Positions 1 to 10,326 of a DNA stretch of 64,000 bases are shown here, piece by piece. The stretch is from positions 328,332 to 392,331 of the forward strand of contig MNCI01009304.1 in assembly GCA_015680685.1 (NCBI GenBank), given 5' to 3'. Position numbers and translations under genes: made by a program. The notes beneath the pieces were generated by a model. The model was not told the DNA's origin and ran no database searches. It saw only the letters and a list, made by a program, of their open reading frames with translations. Position 1 is the stretch's first letter. Each line of letters opens with the position of its first letter. This stretch comes from Gnetum montanum (taxonomy: Eukaryota > Streptophyta > Gnetopsida > Gnetales > Gnetaceae).

Positions 1-150
1 ATCATGAGTCGACTAACCCACTCACTATCTACGACAAGGTAGATGAATCTTACCTTGAGGAGTTGTTCAATCTCCTTTTTAACAATCTCCTTAGCTTGGG
101 ATTCAAACATCGATGCAGCTATCATTTTGGCTTGATGGCGAGATCAGTGT
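1..150 (-). pseudogene. RT N-terminal fragment of element A
   Basis: Reverse-complement reading gives a lysine- and glutamate-rich stretch ending KEIVKKEIEQLL, then FIYLVVDSEWVS. This corresponds to the conserved entry of plant Ty3/gypsy RT, where a basic helix precedes an 'I.P..DS.WVSP' motif. The catalytic region would lie to the left of the window. Stops occur just upstream on the same strand, so it is not part of an intact polyprotein. Confidence 0.6.
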
Positions 151-636
151 AAATCTGGTTGTGGCATATTCTTGGATCTATTCTAGTGAGCTCAGAATAT
201 GACTAAGCAAAAGTTGCTACCCACTTTTCCACAAATTTTATCAACTTTTTCTTTTGTTCTATAGCAAGCTTGGCATTAATGATAACCAACTTCCCATTTT
301 TCAAAAATACGTACTCCATTCCAGTCGGTAGCATCTTCAATTCAAGGGACTCTTGTTTAAAATTGTCAAGAATTTCCAACTCATCCCAATTGATATCATC
401 ATTTATTCCTTCATATAGCTAGTGGTGAACTTGTTCAAGTTCATCCATACTTGCAACATATTCATACATTAGGCCCTTAGTCAGTTCCATGTATAATGTA
501 CTACAGCTAGTATCAGCTGTCAGCCACTAGGGCACTCTTGTTTTGTGGCTGATGCATACAAACATCTTTGGATCTCAACTTATGGTGCACACTTCTTGCA
601 TGAAGAGATAGATGTTTTCTTTACTGACCATAACTT

Positions 637-1221
637 CTACACATAATAACACCCTGAATCATTGTACACGATACATGGAACTCTTTTCTTCTCGATCTTT
701 CCAAACTCATTTTCTTTTGATATCTTCAAGGAAAGATCTCTAATGGCCATTTTGGCATCAATAGTACTTAGCCATGCCCTTCCCATGATGATCGGAAAGT
801 CTCCCTTGTAGTTCTCCACTTTAATTACTAGGAAATCAATTGTATATGACCACCCACAAATAGTGATGACAATGTCTTCAACCAGTCCTAATAGAATAGT
901 GATGGAATGGTCCACCAGTTCTAGCTGGATGTTGCTCTTCTTCAAAGGAGGAAGGTTTTACATTATGTACATCTCATGCGAGATTAGATTAACACCATAA
1001 CTAGAATCCAGAAGAGCTTTGCAAGGCTTATTCCCAAAAATTTGCAAGTAAACTAGGGGACTCCCAAGATCACCTAATTTTATAGGTAGGTTACCAACTC
1101 GAATCCAATTAGATACAACATGTGTCAACATTACAGTATGGGTTCGAGAGTGATTTTGGTTTGAAGGGGACTCGGATAAAGAAGAAATAGAGGAAGGTGG
1201 AGGAGCAAGTTTACCACCCAC
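637..1221 (-). pseudogene. Retroviral-type aspartyl protease of element A
   Basis: Two adjacent open stretches (1221-958 and 945-637) cover a pepsin-like retroelement protease that would cut the Gag-Pol polyprotein. The active-site loop reads ALLDSSYGVNLIS, so the usual Asp-Ser/Thr-Gly is altered to Asp-Ser-Ser. The second half has GDFPIIMGRAWLSTIDA, the typical 'P.I.GR.WL.T..A' flap and C-terminal motif of plant Ty3/gypsy proteases. A break between the two stretches and the changed loop argue against activity. The same domain is present in element B at 15233-15720. Confidence 0.8.
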
Positions 1222-1239
1222 TAATATATCTGAGGGCTT

Positions 1240-3580
1240 TGGTGGGCTATGATGTCAGAAGAAGGGTGTTTTCTTTGTTCATGATTTTGACCCACTGTAT
1301 GGATTAACTGATTACAAGTTAACTGCCCTCATAGTGTTTCTTTATTGTGGTTGTGCAAGCAATTCACCCTGCATGGATGGAGTAGGTGGTAGTGGTTCAA
1401 GAGGTGGAGGAGTATGTGCAAGAATAGGAGGTACATGAGGATAGTAGGTGGCATCCCTTCTTGGATGGGGTGATTGATATGTCTCAGGAGGGTAGCGGTG
1501 AGACTAGTAAGCAGCAACATGACTAGAGGAGTCCCTTGGAGATGAAGGTTACTGAACATAATAACCGTAGGGATCTGATTACCGATAAGGGTATTGCTAT
1601 CTTGGAGGTGGCAATGCCCATGATTGTGGTTTCTGCCACTGCTGATACACTTCATAGGACTACAGAGAAGTTCCACTTCGTTAGTACTACTATGGTTGGT
1701 ATAATTGTCGAGGATTACCTTGTGGATAAGGTAATATTTTAGGCATTTTCCTTTGTGCAAGTCATGGATGTAAGGCATATACCCCAGATTCCTACAAGTG
1801 TGATATAACTGGGAAACACCCCTTAGGATCTTCATACTGGTAAACATCACACTGACCATCATCATCTGAATCACTATCCGCAGCCATCTCAATCACAACT
1901 ATCTTACCTATACCTTTACATTTGGCACATTCAGCTTCCTTACGTCTTTGACACTCTTGATCGTCACTTTGTTCCTTGGAATCTTCAACAATTTTTAAGA
2001 AAACTTGAAACCTATTGTCCATGGAGTCCCATAATTGATCAACCTTAGCCATAATTTGTTATTGCAATTTTTGGAATGGCAAGGTTTTCTAACTAACTAC
2101 CTCATCTTTGGCAAATTCATCCTCACTATCACAAAATCTAATCCCTTTCTTTCCAATAGAAGGATCTCTATTGTATTCTTCTACACTTTCACATTTTCTC
2201 AACTCTCCCTCCTCCTTAGCTACCTGCTCAATTAATCTTTCAATTCGACAAGTGCTCAACTTTGTCAATCTCCCTTGGGCATAGACACCAACCTGTCTAT
2301 GATATGGCGAAGCTGATCAAGCTATAAGTATCCATGGCTGGGACACCTGTGCAAGAAAGAGTAGTATCAACCAATAGTAGCATCCAAGGGCTCATGATTT
2401 TCTTGTTTCCACCCTTGAATTTATTTTCTTAAATTGGATACTCATGAGTATGTTTGATCTTTTTCATTGAATAATTCCAACATCGTACTTCATTGCCTGA
2501 TTGATTCTGGTTCCAAGGATTGATACCAACTTTCTACTTCCTTCATGAGTGTCCTTGAAAATAATTTTAGCTTTTGCTAGTCATTTTCAATGTTCTGCAA
2601 GGCACATGCATCTTGGAAGGCTTGAAGATGATTTTGTGGATCGGCATCATATCCTCCCTCAAATTGAGGGATGTTGTTCATATCCAGCCTCTTTATTCTA
2701 CTATCCTTCACAAGCCTTTTTGGAATCCTCAAAACCTCTGCAATATTCAACATGCCCTTAGTAGCAAGTAGAGGTTCATCAAGGCCATGATGGTGGTGCC
2801 TATGATTCTCCTTACTAGCGTTTATTTCTTGATGATGGGCCTCTCTAGATTACCCACATCTTTCGTCACGATTGTCCCGATGGTCCCTTCTATTGTTCTA
2901 GTCTTGTCGATCACCTCCATCATAGTTTTTTCTTCTATAGCCATAATCTGAACCCAATGAAGAAGAAGATGATGATGAAGGGGAAGAAGAAGGGGAAATT
3001 TCTTCATGTTGATTCCTATCACTCTTCCTTCGATGCTTGCGACCATGATCACAATCATAATCCCCTTTATCCTCTTTTTCCTAACTTGCCTTTCCAGATC
3101 CATTTTTCTCATTGGATCCTTTCTGACCAGAACTTGGATTATGAACTATGGATTGTACATTCTGCTTAAGGGCTCCTTGAACAAAATTAAAGAGAGGATA
3201 ATCACTAAAGAAGTGGTTTCCTTCATCAATTGGGCCAAGTAGAGGTGGAAAGATGTTTAACCCCTTACCCTTCATAAGCTTGTGTTGATGCTCTAGCTGA
3301 CGATCCCTTAATCTTTGCACTTCAGTGGGATGATAATCCCTTGAGTCGAGATCTCGCATTTCATATTCTCCATGGAGATGCTGAAGCCCGTGTCATGCCA
3401 GCATTAATTGAAGCATTTTTGGAACAGATTGGTCATGTGGCAACACAATGTTGCCTTCCATATCGCACCACCGCATTAGTTCATCTTGATGTAAGATGAA
3501 GGTAAAGTTTGGTACATACTCATTCGGATGAGCATATACCACCCAGTGTTGTTGAGGTACTTGAACTATCCTAGGTGAAT
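1240..3580 (-). pseudogene. Gag of element A (main part)
   Basis: Broken gag reading right to left. The N-terminal block at 3584-3393 has NEYVPNFTFILHQDE and the next piece at 3359-3081 has DSRDYHPTEVQRLRD; both match gag of K and L (DEY.. F.FIL.QDE, REYHPTEAQ). At 2052-1792 lies QLWDSMDNRFQVFLKIVEDS, matching K at about 62470-62525. A tail rich in N, H, Q and G follows to about 1240. Frames change several times. Gag forms the particle that packages the element RNA; the alignment of four separate blocks with K makes the family call secure, although no function remains. Confidence 0.75.
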
Positions 3581-3587
3581 ACAAGTG

Positions 3588-3618
3588 TTGGCGACTGTTT
3601 GGGATACGACCGCCAACA
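3588..3618. repeat. Short hairpin at left end of the insertion
   Basis: TTGGCG at the left end is followed within 30 bases by its complement CGCCAA, so the tip of the insertion can fold on itself. The TSD-like word ACAAGTGT occurs at 3581 and again at 3616. Confidence 0.5.
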
Positions 3619-3829
3619 AGTGTCCTCGAATAGGATTTAGGTGCCTGCTGGTCTCTGGCAACACCAAGGCCCAGATACCTCCAAATAAACTCAATAGTTA
3701 ATGTGAGTATGTGTGTGTGCTGTTGTGGCGTGCAGTTGTGTGAAATGTAACAATTGTGTTGTGTGTAAACTACAAATGACTTACTTTAAAGAGATTCAGC
3801 CAACTTTGCCAAGTACTGTGAGTTGTTGA

Positions 3830-4526
3830 NNNNNNNNNNNNNNNNNNNNNNNNNNNNNNNNNNNNNNNNNNNNNNNNNNNNNNNNNNNNNNNNNNNNNNN
3901 NNNNNNNNNNNNNNNNNNNNNNNNNNNNNNNNNNNNNNNNNNNNNNNNNNNNNNNNNNNNNNNNNNNNNNNNNNNNNNNNNNNNNNNNNNNNNNNNNNNN
4001 NNNNNNNNNNNNNNNNNNNNNNNNNNNNNNNNNNNNNNNNNNNNNNNNNNNNNNNNNNNNNNNNNNNNNNNNNNNNNNNNNNNNNNNNNNNNNNNNNNNN
4101 NNNNNNNNNNNNNNNNNNNNNNNNNNNNNNNNNNNNNNNNNNNNNNNNNNNNNNNNNNNNNNNNNNNNNNNNNNNNNNNNNNNNNNNNNNNNNNNNNNNN
4201 NNNNNNNNNNNNNNNNNNNNNNNNNNNNNNNNNNNNNNNNNNNNNNNNNNNNNNNNNNNNNNNNNNNNNNNNNNNNNNNNNNNNNNNNNNNNNNNNNNNN
4301 NNNNNNNNNNNNNNNNNNNNNNNNNNNNNNNNNNNNNNNNNNNNNNNNNNNNNNNNNNNNNNNNNNNNNNNNNNNNNNNNNNNNNNNNNNNNNNNNNNNN
4401 NNNNNNNNNNNNNNNNNNNNNNNNNNNNNNNNNNNNNNNNNNNNNNNNNNNNNNNNNNNNNNNNNNNNNNNNNNNNNNNNNNNNNNNNNNNNNNNNNNNN
4501 NNNNNNNNNNNNNNNNNNNNNNNNNN
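3830..4526. other. Assembly gap (697 N)
   Basis: A run of N inside the insertion. Nothing can be said about its content; open frames across it are meaningless. Confidence 0.99.
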
Positions 4527-4705
4527 CAAGCCATCTTACAAGCAATCTTCTTTACAAATCTTCTTTACAAATGCTCTTCTCAAGACCCAAAGTGTGTCTT
4601 CAAGTAAGAGCCCAAGTGCTAGCTAGTAGCTTTCCAAAGTGTGATGTATCAAGTGTCTTTTCCCAAGTGTGATATGTGAGACCCCCTTTCTTCTTACCCA
4701 GGAAG

Positions 4706-4715
4706 CCTTTTTATA
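4706..4715 (-). promoter_or_regulatory. TATA-like box in the insertion
   Basis: The complement reads TATAAAAAGG with GC-rich flanks. If real it would drive minus-strand transcription toward 3586, consistent with an LTR-like left part of the insertion. No transcript evidence is available. Confidence 0.35.
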
Positions 4716-5159
4716 AGGTTCATAAGGCAGTTAGGTAAGTTACATATGCAAAAATATCTTACCTAACTTCTCTCCCAAGTAACTTGGCCAACCAATTAGG
4801 AGATTACTTGTCCAANAAATATTCCATAACTGTCTTTTCCTTTTTAAATCATAAAATATTTTATTTGAATCATAGCAATAGGGATAGTAATCATGGAGTG
4901 TGAACAACTCAATGCATAAATGGAGTTGCACTGCCACGTTTTCAGCACAAGGTGGATGTCATGTGAAGCGCTCCTAGATGAACACATCAGTGACTTTTGG
5001 CTTACCCAACACGTGGTCCAATTGTTGGTCTTCTCTTTGGCACCGTCGTCTCTGTCAGGTACGTTGCATAGTTGTAGTGTCTGAGCATTCTAGCGTATTT
5101 CTCTAAAAAAATCCTTTGTAATGCAGAAATATGAATTTCGTCTATTTTTGCTCGTATTT

Positions 5160-5973
5160 TTCAAGGCACTCCTGGCCGCGGTGGAGCCCTGGGCGCCCAT
5201 GATATCTGGCCTGAGAACCCAAAGGAAGGATTGCTTACTCTGCATCAAACCCATTGTGAATTCCTGTAGTAGCTCTTTGCTACACCGAGAAAAGCTCCCG
5301 AATGAGATGTATGCTACTGATTCTTTGGGCTTCGAGTCAAGCCAAGCCGAAAGATCGAACTCTGTTAACAGGCTTGTTCTGTAGCTAAATTTATTTCTTC
5401 CATGGGTTGTGCAGGATAATCTATTCTATTCATCAATTCTTTGGGTAGCAGGGGTTCCATGGAGAGAAAGGTTATGCCTAATTCCTATAGAGCAGAGATA
5501 GTGCTAGGTTTGGGCTCGTCCACGATGTTGGATCTTACCCAGTCAGCCTCTTTGACAGATTCGAATGACTACATAATGATCTTGTAAATGACGTTATTTA
5601 GATATGTATTTTACAAATATGATGGCAAATCCACAATCCTCATCAAGGGCATTCCTACAACGCACATTTTGGCCCAAAAAATGCAGTAGGAGGGGGTGTC
5701 CCTGGAAGTTTTCTTGGAAATCCAACTCCAGCTACATAATATCCACTACTTCTGCCGAATCCAGACTAATAGAACTTACAATCACCTATTGCTGCTATTC
5801 AAAGTTACTACCGTTGCCATGCCCTAATGAAACTCGCTCTCGTAGACGTCACCATTACTGAAAAACCTTCATGCCTTCTTGGCATCCCTGCTATTTTGTG
5901 TTTGTCTGGTGGTAGTGTAGAGCAATGGCTGTGGCGGTGTCTGTTGGCTTGGCCGTGACCTTGTGGTGGCCAT
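5160..5973 (-). pseudogene. UDP-glycosyltransferase gene fragment (captured)
   Basis: Family 1 plant glycosyltransferase, which moves a sugar from a UDP-sugar to small molecules. Reverse-complement reading from a likely ATG at 5973 gives family blocks in the right order: MATTRSRP; GFSVMVTST; GMPLMRIVDLPSYL (about 5650-5610); SFESVKEADWV (about 5570-5535); ITFLSMEPLLP (about 5480-5450); LLTEFDLSAWLDSKPKESV (about 5370-5320); YISFGSFS; and MGLMQSKQSFLWVLRPD (about 5255-5205). At least three stops, frame changes and a large deletion after the N terminus are visible. The C-terminal sugar-donor (PSPG) motif is missing: homology ends near 5160. Clearly a pseudogene, carried inside the insertion in element A. 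Confidence 0.85.
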
Positions 5974-6259
5974 GTATTTTCCATAATAAATTACAGAAAC
6001 AACATGATTTCCAACTATGTACGGGATAGCGGCTTGGTTCCTTAGTAAAAGAAAATTTAGATTTTTACGATATGGTAAAAACCCGATTCTAACAACTTAT
6101 TCTTTTATCCTGATTCCTCCCTACTAAATCACTCATATAATATATAAAAAGAAATGGCCATTACCATATTGGGGAACAATTATTTGGTTATGCCATTAAA
6201 TTGTTGAAATGAAGGTTTTGAAACGGTCCCTGAGCGCGTTTTAGAATAAGGCGCGCGTC

Positions 6260-6640
6260 TGCGGTGCGGTGCAGAATAAATTTATGATGATGATGATGGC
6301 AGACAATGAGCTTGAAGAAGGCGAGACTTGCATTGGAAACTATGACCTGGACGTTGCCCTCTCCTACATCGATACCAAACTGCACAATTGTTTGAAACAT
6401 TTGTACAAGGACTTTAAAGGAAAAGTGTCAGCAGAATACTTGGGGCAAAATTTGGAGGTTATGGTTCCTTTTTGCCAACCCATCAATGATCACCATCACG
6501 CTTACCTCAACTAAGGGCCCAAGCCCCACATACAAGCAATAATGCTTCATGAACTCCTAATGAGTTATTGGGTAAGAAGTTGCAGACTAGTGTTCAAGGA
6601 TTAGATTCAAAAGCATTTTCTTTATCGAATGGATCAAATG
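6260..6640 (+). pseudogene. CW-type zinc-finger-like protein, N-terminal exon fragment (captured)
   Basis: The plus strand encodes ELEEGETC, VALSYIDTKL, KDFKGKVSAE and then, one frame over, KFGGYGSFLPT (about 6445-6480) followed by SPSRLPQLR. From memory this series is the conserved N-terminal signature of plant CW-type zinc-finger nuclear proteins; the CW domain itself would be in later exons and is absent. A frameshift near 6440 and stops soon after break it. It lies divergently from the glycosyltransferase fragment with about 290 bases between. The family call rests on motif recognition alone and needs a protein search. Confidence 0.55.
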
Positions 6641-6791
6641 TTACTGCACCAGCAAGAAACCATTTAAAATTTTCTGCTAGAATTCTTGCCACTTCTCCAA
6701 TTATGAATAAGAGAGTACTAAAAACTGCAAAAACCTTTAATAAATTTTATCATGCCAACCTGTTCCATGAAATGGCCAAAATGTGCCAACG

Positions 6792-6816
6792 ACAAGCTCC
6801 TATGAGAAGAAGACAT
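6792..6816 (-). pseudogene. Gag start of element A, cut off by an insertion
   Basis: The start codon is the complement of 6814-6816, followed by MSSSHRS. It aligns with the gag starts of B (ATG at 45209, MSSPHRS) and L (ATG at 63135, MSPSSYES). The reading is interrupted at 6791 by the 3.2-kb insertion and resumes at 3585. Deleting the insert and one ACAAG copy puts both pieces in one frame, which is why this start is chosen. Confidence 0.75.
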
Positions 6817-6960
6817 TTTTTATTAATAAATAGTGTGTAGTTAAAATTTAATTTAATGATAATAATGATAATTTTTGTTTTTGTAGAATTTAACACTTAG
6901 GATTTGAATAATAAGGTTACTAGATTTCACTAGACTTAGATACTGCACGAAGAACTACAG

Positions 6961-6979
6961 TCCTCAGCAACGATGCCAA
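6961..6979 (-). other. Primer-binding site of element A
   Basis: The complement reads TTGGCATCGTTGCTGAGGA directly after the LTR end. It resembles the complement of the plant tRNA-Asp 3' end (TGGCGCCGTTGCCGGGGA), with C-to-T-type changes. This fixes the element as minus-strand. Confidence 0.75.
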
Positions 6980-7749
6980 TGATGAGTGGCAAGGTACCCC
7001 TACGCCCAACTATACGAATCATAAGCGTTCACATGTGACCCAGTTGAATTCCACAGACTATAGTTACTAAGTACACTAGAGCTAAACAGCGTGTGTGTGT
7101 TGTTCGTTCGTTGTCTTCCCAATCCCACTTGTGAAATGAAATTGTATGATTAAGTGTGATTGAGGCATATGATTTATATAATTTTGTGTTTTTATGGAAT
7201 TACTCACCTAGAACAAGAACAAAAGTAAGAGTGATTGAAAATAAAAGCGATTAATTGCTAAGGAAACTAAAGTCTAATCTAGCCTAACACAAGTAACCAT
7301 TCCCACTTCCTGGACACATCTTGAACTTTGTGCAAACACTACTGAGCTATCAAACACTAATCATTTCTAAGCTACCAAGTGTCACACATATGCTCGAAGG
7401 GGTTGTGCTTATGTAATTTAACAATTTGCTTAATTGATCAAAATGAATTGCTATGCTAATAACATGAATGTAAAGTGCATAAAATAAAATAAATGCATAA
7501 TAAAATAAAATAAAATAAACATGTAAGAAAACAAATCTCAAGTGCTACAAGGATGAATCAAAGAGCTCATATTTATTGCCAACACAATGGTGTGCTCAGG
7601 TACATCAATGCTTGAATAAAGATCTATTCACACTTAGACCTCCTGTTGTGAGCACTTGGTAAATATTCTAACTTTCAAATAGATAGACAGTAAGAGTTTT
7701 GCTACTTGACTACTAAAAAAATGCTCCCAATTGTGCACTTGGGCATTGG

Positions 7750-7756
7750 ATTTATA
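7750..7756 (-). promoter_or_regulatory. TATA box of LTR A
   Basis: The complement reads TATAAAT in the context GAGTCTATAAATCC, just downstream of the U3 word array, as in LTRs J and K. Confidence 0.6.
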
Positions 7757-7900
7757 GACTCAGGAGTAACCTAGGAATAACTACTCTAATAATTAGAATA
7801 ACCACTCTAATAATTAGAGTAACTGCTAGAGTAACCACTCTAATAATTAGAATAACTACTAGAGTAAGTACTATAATAATTAGAATAATCACTCTCATCA
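7757..7900 (-). repeat. U3 word array of LTR A
   Basis: About 140 bp of repeated ACTCTAATAATTAG and TAGAGTAAC units, including near-palindromes. The same words, in the opposite orientation, form the start of LTR K at 59733-59910. LTRs B, C, D, E and J have other words at this place. Confidence 0.75.
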
Positions 7901-9457
7901 ATAGGCAAGGTTGGTGTCTCTTGTTATCTTGAAATTGTCTAATATTTCTCCTATGGATGTCATTAATGTGGTGAAATGCTATTCTATCTAGCAACAGCTA
8001 TTTGTGATTTGGGTGCACAAAAAAGATGGGATCTTAGAGTGGAATAGGAATTTCTTGATATATCAATTTGGGTTTTCTAATGGAGGTTTCATTATTAAGA
8101 ATAATAGAAAGTTGTCCAAGATAGAAAGCCAAATAATCAAGGCCTTAGTGTAGTAGGATAGGAATAATTAGAACATCTTACATTATGTAAACCAAAACTT
8201 GATCCACACATATCACATCTTTAGTTAGAGGATCTTTTGTGAATAGATTAAGTGAAGGCAAATCACTTCTTCCCAATAGCTCACAATCATATTCAACATC
8301 ATGATAAGGGGCATAGTTTATGATTAGGCTATCCACATAAAGGAGAAAGTGGATAAGAAGCTAGACAACATCAACTTGATTAATGGAAAAGATAGTAGTA
8401 ACTCAATGAACTATTATTTTTACTATGGCATGTTACAATGTTTCACAAAGTTTTTTGCTTGTCATGCCTCTAATAAGGGAAAGGCTCTTAGTAAGGAGGA
8501 CCTTCCATCACCATTGTCCTAGCATGTGACTATCATTATGATGATCCTTTCATCTACCATGAGTGGATCACTAGATTCTACCTCCTTGCTAAAGGAGGAT
8601 GTAGTTGAGTCTTCTATACTAGATAGCATTACATTGCTCATGAAATATCTATTTTATGGAAATGTTTGGCATGGTGTGAAAGACATTAGGGAGTATGTTA
8701 GGGGCATGCAAGATGGTCTCTAGGCCTTTAAAAACCTACATGTTGATGATATCGTAGTTGTTAGAGTCTATGATTCAAAGAAGAAGAACTTGTGATTGGA
8801 AGCTACAAGGTTGGTAGAGAAACTAGGCAAGTACAAGTTATTCTATATTTTTATTTAAATTTTATTGTAGTTATTTTTGTTATATATTTATGTGTTTTGT
8901 CTTTCTAATCATTATGTTAGTAGCTACTTTGGAGGCCAAGATGAAAGCAAAGAGGGAGGCTTTAGCTAAAGCAATGGCCTAGGGGAAGGAAAAAGAGGAA
9001 GCAAAAAGGAAAGCAAGAGAGAAAGCAAAGGCTCAGGCTTTGCAAAAAAGAGAAACAAAAGCTATTAAAATGGCTGAAAAGGAGGAAATGACTAGAATAT
9101 TAGTAAATAAATGTTGATGTTGAGCTAGGAACTGATGCAAGTGAGGATTTATGAACTAAAACTTAAAGTGTGTAGGAAAAACAACTTTGTGGATTAATTA
9201 CTTATAGACACATGATCTACAAGAGCCTAACCAACTATGAGATAGTTATGCAACTTATGTTTTAGATGATATAGATGATAACATGGTTTTGTCTTCTACT
9301 AGAGTTCCTAGCTTTTTATCCCCTAGGGAGGAATCCATTTTTGATTATCTTGGGAGGAGATGGCTTGTAGGAAACCTTGTGAAAGGGAATATATCCTTTG
9401 ATAAATTTGCATGTGTTTTAGTTAAATTTTTTATTTATATTTTTAAATTTTAGATTT
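7901..9457 (+). pseudogene. Antisense-ORF-like region of layer M (left part)
   Basis: Plus-strand sequence between elements A and B with scattered open stretches: FLIYQFGFSNGGFIIKN near 8060, WHGVKDIREYVRGMQDGL at 8670-8723, and a lysine/glutamate-rich predicted coiled coil at about 8940-9110. An intron-like stretch (8829-8932, GT...AG, T-rich) separates two of them. No family is recognised. It resumes right of element B at 46246. Because layer M's gag-PR is on the minus strand, this strand would be antisense, as for the spliced gene in H/I. Stops interrupt every piece. Confidence 0.35.
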
Positions 9458-9462
9458 ATTAT

Positions 9463-10314
9463 TGATGAGTGACGAGGTACCCCTATGCCCAACCATACGA
9501 GTCACAAGCATTCACATGTGATCTGGCTAAATTTCATAGACCTTAAGTTCCCATGTACACTAGTTCCAAAATGTGAAATCTAATTGTGATGATTTTTGTC
9601 TTCCCAACTACACTTATGGAGCTTAGTTGTATGGTTAAGTGTAATTGAGGCACATGATTTTTATTCTTTTATATTTTATTCATCTATGGTTAACAACAAG
9701 TTAAAACTCAATTTATGAACCACTTTCACTAATCTAATTGCTAATTAATAACTAACTATCCTAACATAAGAATCTAGTCCTACTTTTCGTGCACATCTTA
9801 AACAAGTATAACATTACTAGATTACCAAACATTAAGCATTGCTGGGATTACCAAGCATCATGTGCATGCCTAAAGTAGTCATACTTATGTGCTTAATTAA
9901 CTTCTATTTAATCTAGCTAGCTTACTTTAGCTTGCTTACTTAGTAGTATTAAATGAAATTACACAAATTATTAAATTCATGAATAAAATATTTAAGCTAG
10001 CCAAGGTGCTACAAGGTTTGATCAGAAAGCTCATCTTTATTACCGCACACACTACCTTACTTAGGTACAATAGTGCTCAAATAAAGATTCATATACTCAA
10101 TGAATCCTTCTCTAGGCACTTTGGAAAATATTCTAACTCTAGAGAAAAGAAACTATAATTGCTCTGCTATGCTAAAAAACTTCTCTAAGCTGTATGCCCA
10201 CCCTATAATATCGAAAATCCAACATCACTTCTTGGGCCCCAATATTGGGTATCTGATATGAAGGCTCCAATATCAGATATTCGATATCAAAGATAGGATA
10301 AATATGGTTTATCA
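9463..10314 (-). repeat. 3' LTR of element B (852 bp)
   Basis: Starts TGATGAGTGACGAGGTACC and ends GGTTTATCA. It resembles LTR E (45372-46240) nearly throughout, including the tract around CTAATTGCTAATTAATAACT. No PBS lies to its left, as expected for the 3' LTR of a minus-strand element. U3 words are GATATC- and GATATT-based (about 10200-10300). Confidence 0.88.
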
Positions 10315-10326
10315 TACCTCCATGAC
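10315..10326 (-). other. Polypurine tract of element B
   Basis: The complement reads GTCATGGAGGTA immediately before the LTR start TGATAAACC, the expected position of the plus-strand primer. Element C has GTCATGGGGGTA at 51042-51053. Confidence 0.6.

Larger units (their letters stand above)
3586..6791. mobile_element. 3.2-kb insertion in gag carrying two host-gene fragments
   Basis: The insert is flanked by the 5-bp direct repeat ACAAG (3581-3585 and 6792-6796). Its ends are imperfect inverted repeats: TGTTGGCGACTGTTTGG on the left, and on the right the complement reads CGTTGGCACATTTTGG. TG...C(A/G) ends with a 5-bp duplication fit an LTR-type retroelement, but I find no pair of LTRs and no gag or pol. 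A TATA-like box lies at 4706-4715 on the minus strand. It contains a broken UDP-glycosyltransferase (minus) and a CW-type zinc-finger-like fragment (plus). It could be a gene-capturing non-autonomous retroelement, a large solo LTR or an unclassified DNA transposon. A 697-base gap hides part of it. Confidence 0.7.
1..7900 (-). mobile_element. Element A: partial Athila-like Ty3/gypsy retrotransposon
   Basis: Minus-strand element cut by the left window edge. Reading leftwards from the right: LTR (6980-7900), PBS (6961-6979), gag start at 6816, a foreign insertion (3586-6791), the rest of gag (about 3580 to 1240), protease (about 1220 to 637), then the start of RT (about 150 to 1). Gag, PR and PBS match elements B and K/L of this window, which supports one family. 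All coding parts contain stops or frameshifts. The right end of the LTR (CACTCTCATCA at 7890-7900) abuts the older layer M; the other LTR is outside the window, so the TSD cannot be checked. Confidence 0.85.
6980..7900 (-). repeat. 5' LTR of element A (921 bp)
   Basis: Begins TGATGAGTGGCAAGGTACCC and ends CACTCTCATCA in plus orientation, adjacent to the PBS. Its 3' half matches LTRs B, C, D and E; its U3 matches K. A TATA box complement lies at 7750-7756, and the U3 (about 7757-7900) is an array of GTTACTCTA and CTCTAATTATTAGAG words. Confidence 0.85.

Noticed and set aside
3830-4526. Long open frames on both strands across this stretch
   Set aside because: They are runs of N; no sequence information.
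5121-5384. Plus-strand 87-codon open frame
   Set aside because: Shadow of the minus-strand glycosyltransferase fragment, whose motifs are unmistakable.
6980-7060. Apparent 65-bp inverted termini common to all LTRs
   Set aside because: The matches come from comparing LTRs of opposite orientation (3' ends of minus and plus elements). Only the unit at 62804-62998 truly has inverted ends.
7752-7994. Ile/Val-rich open frame
   Set aside because: Translation of the U3 word array in LTR A; the same appears at 59732-59965 in LTR K.
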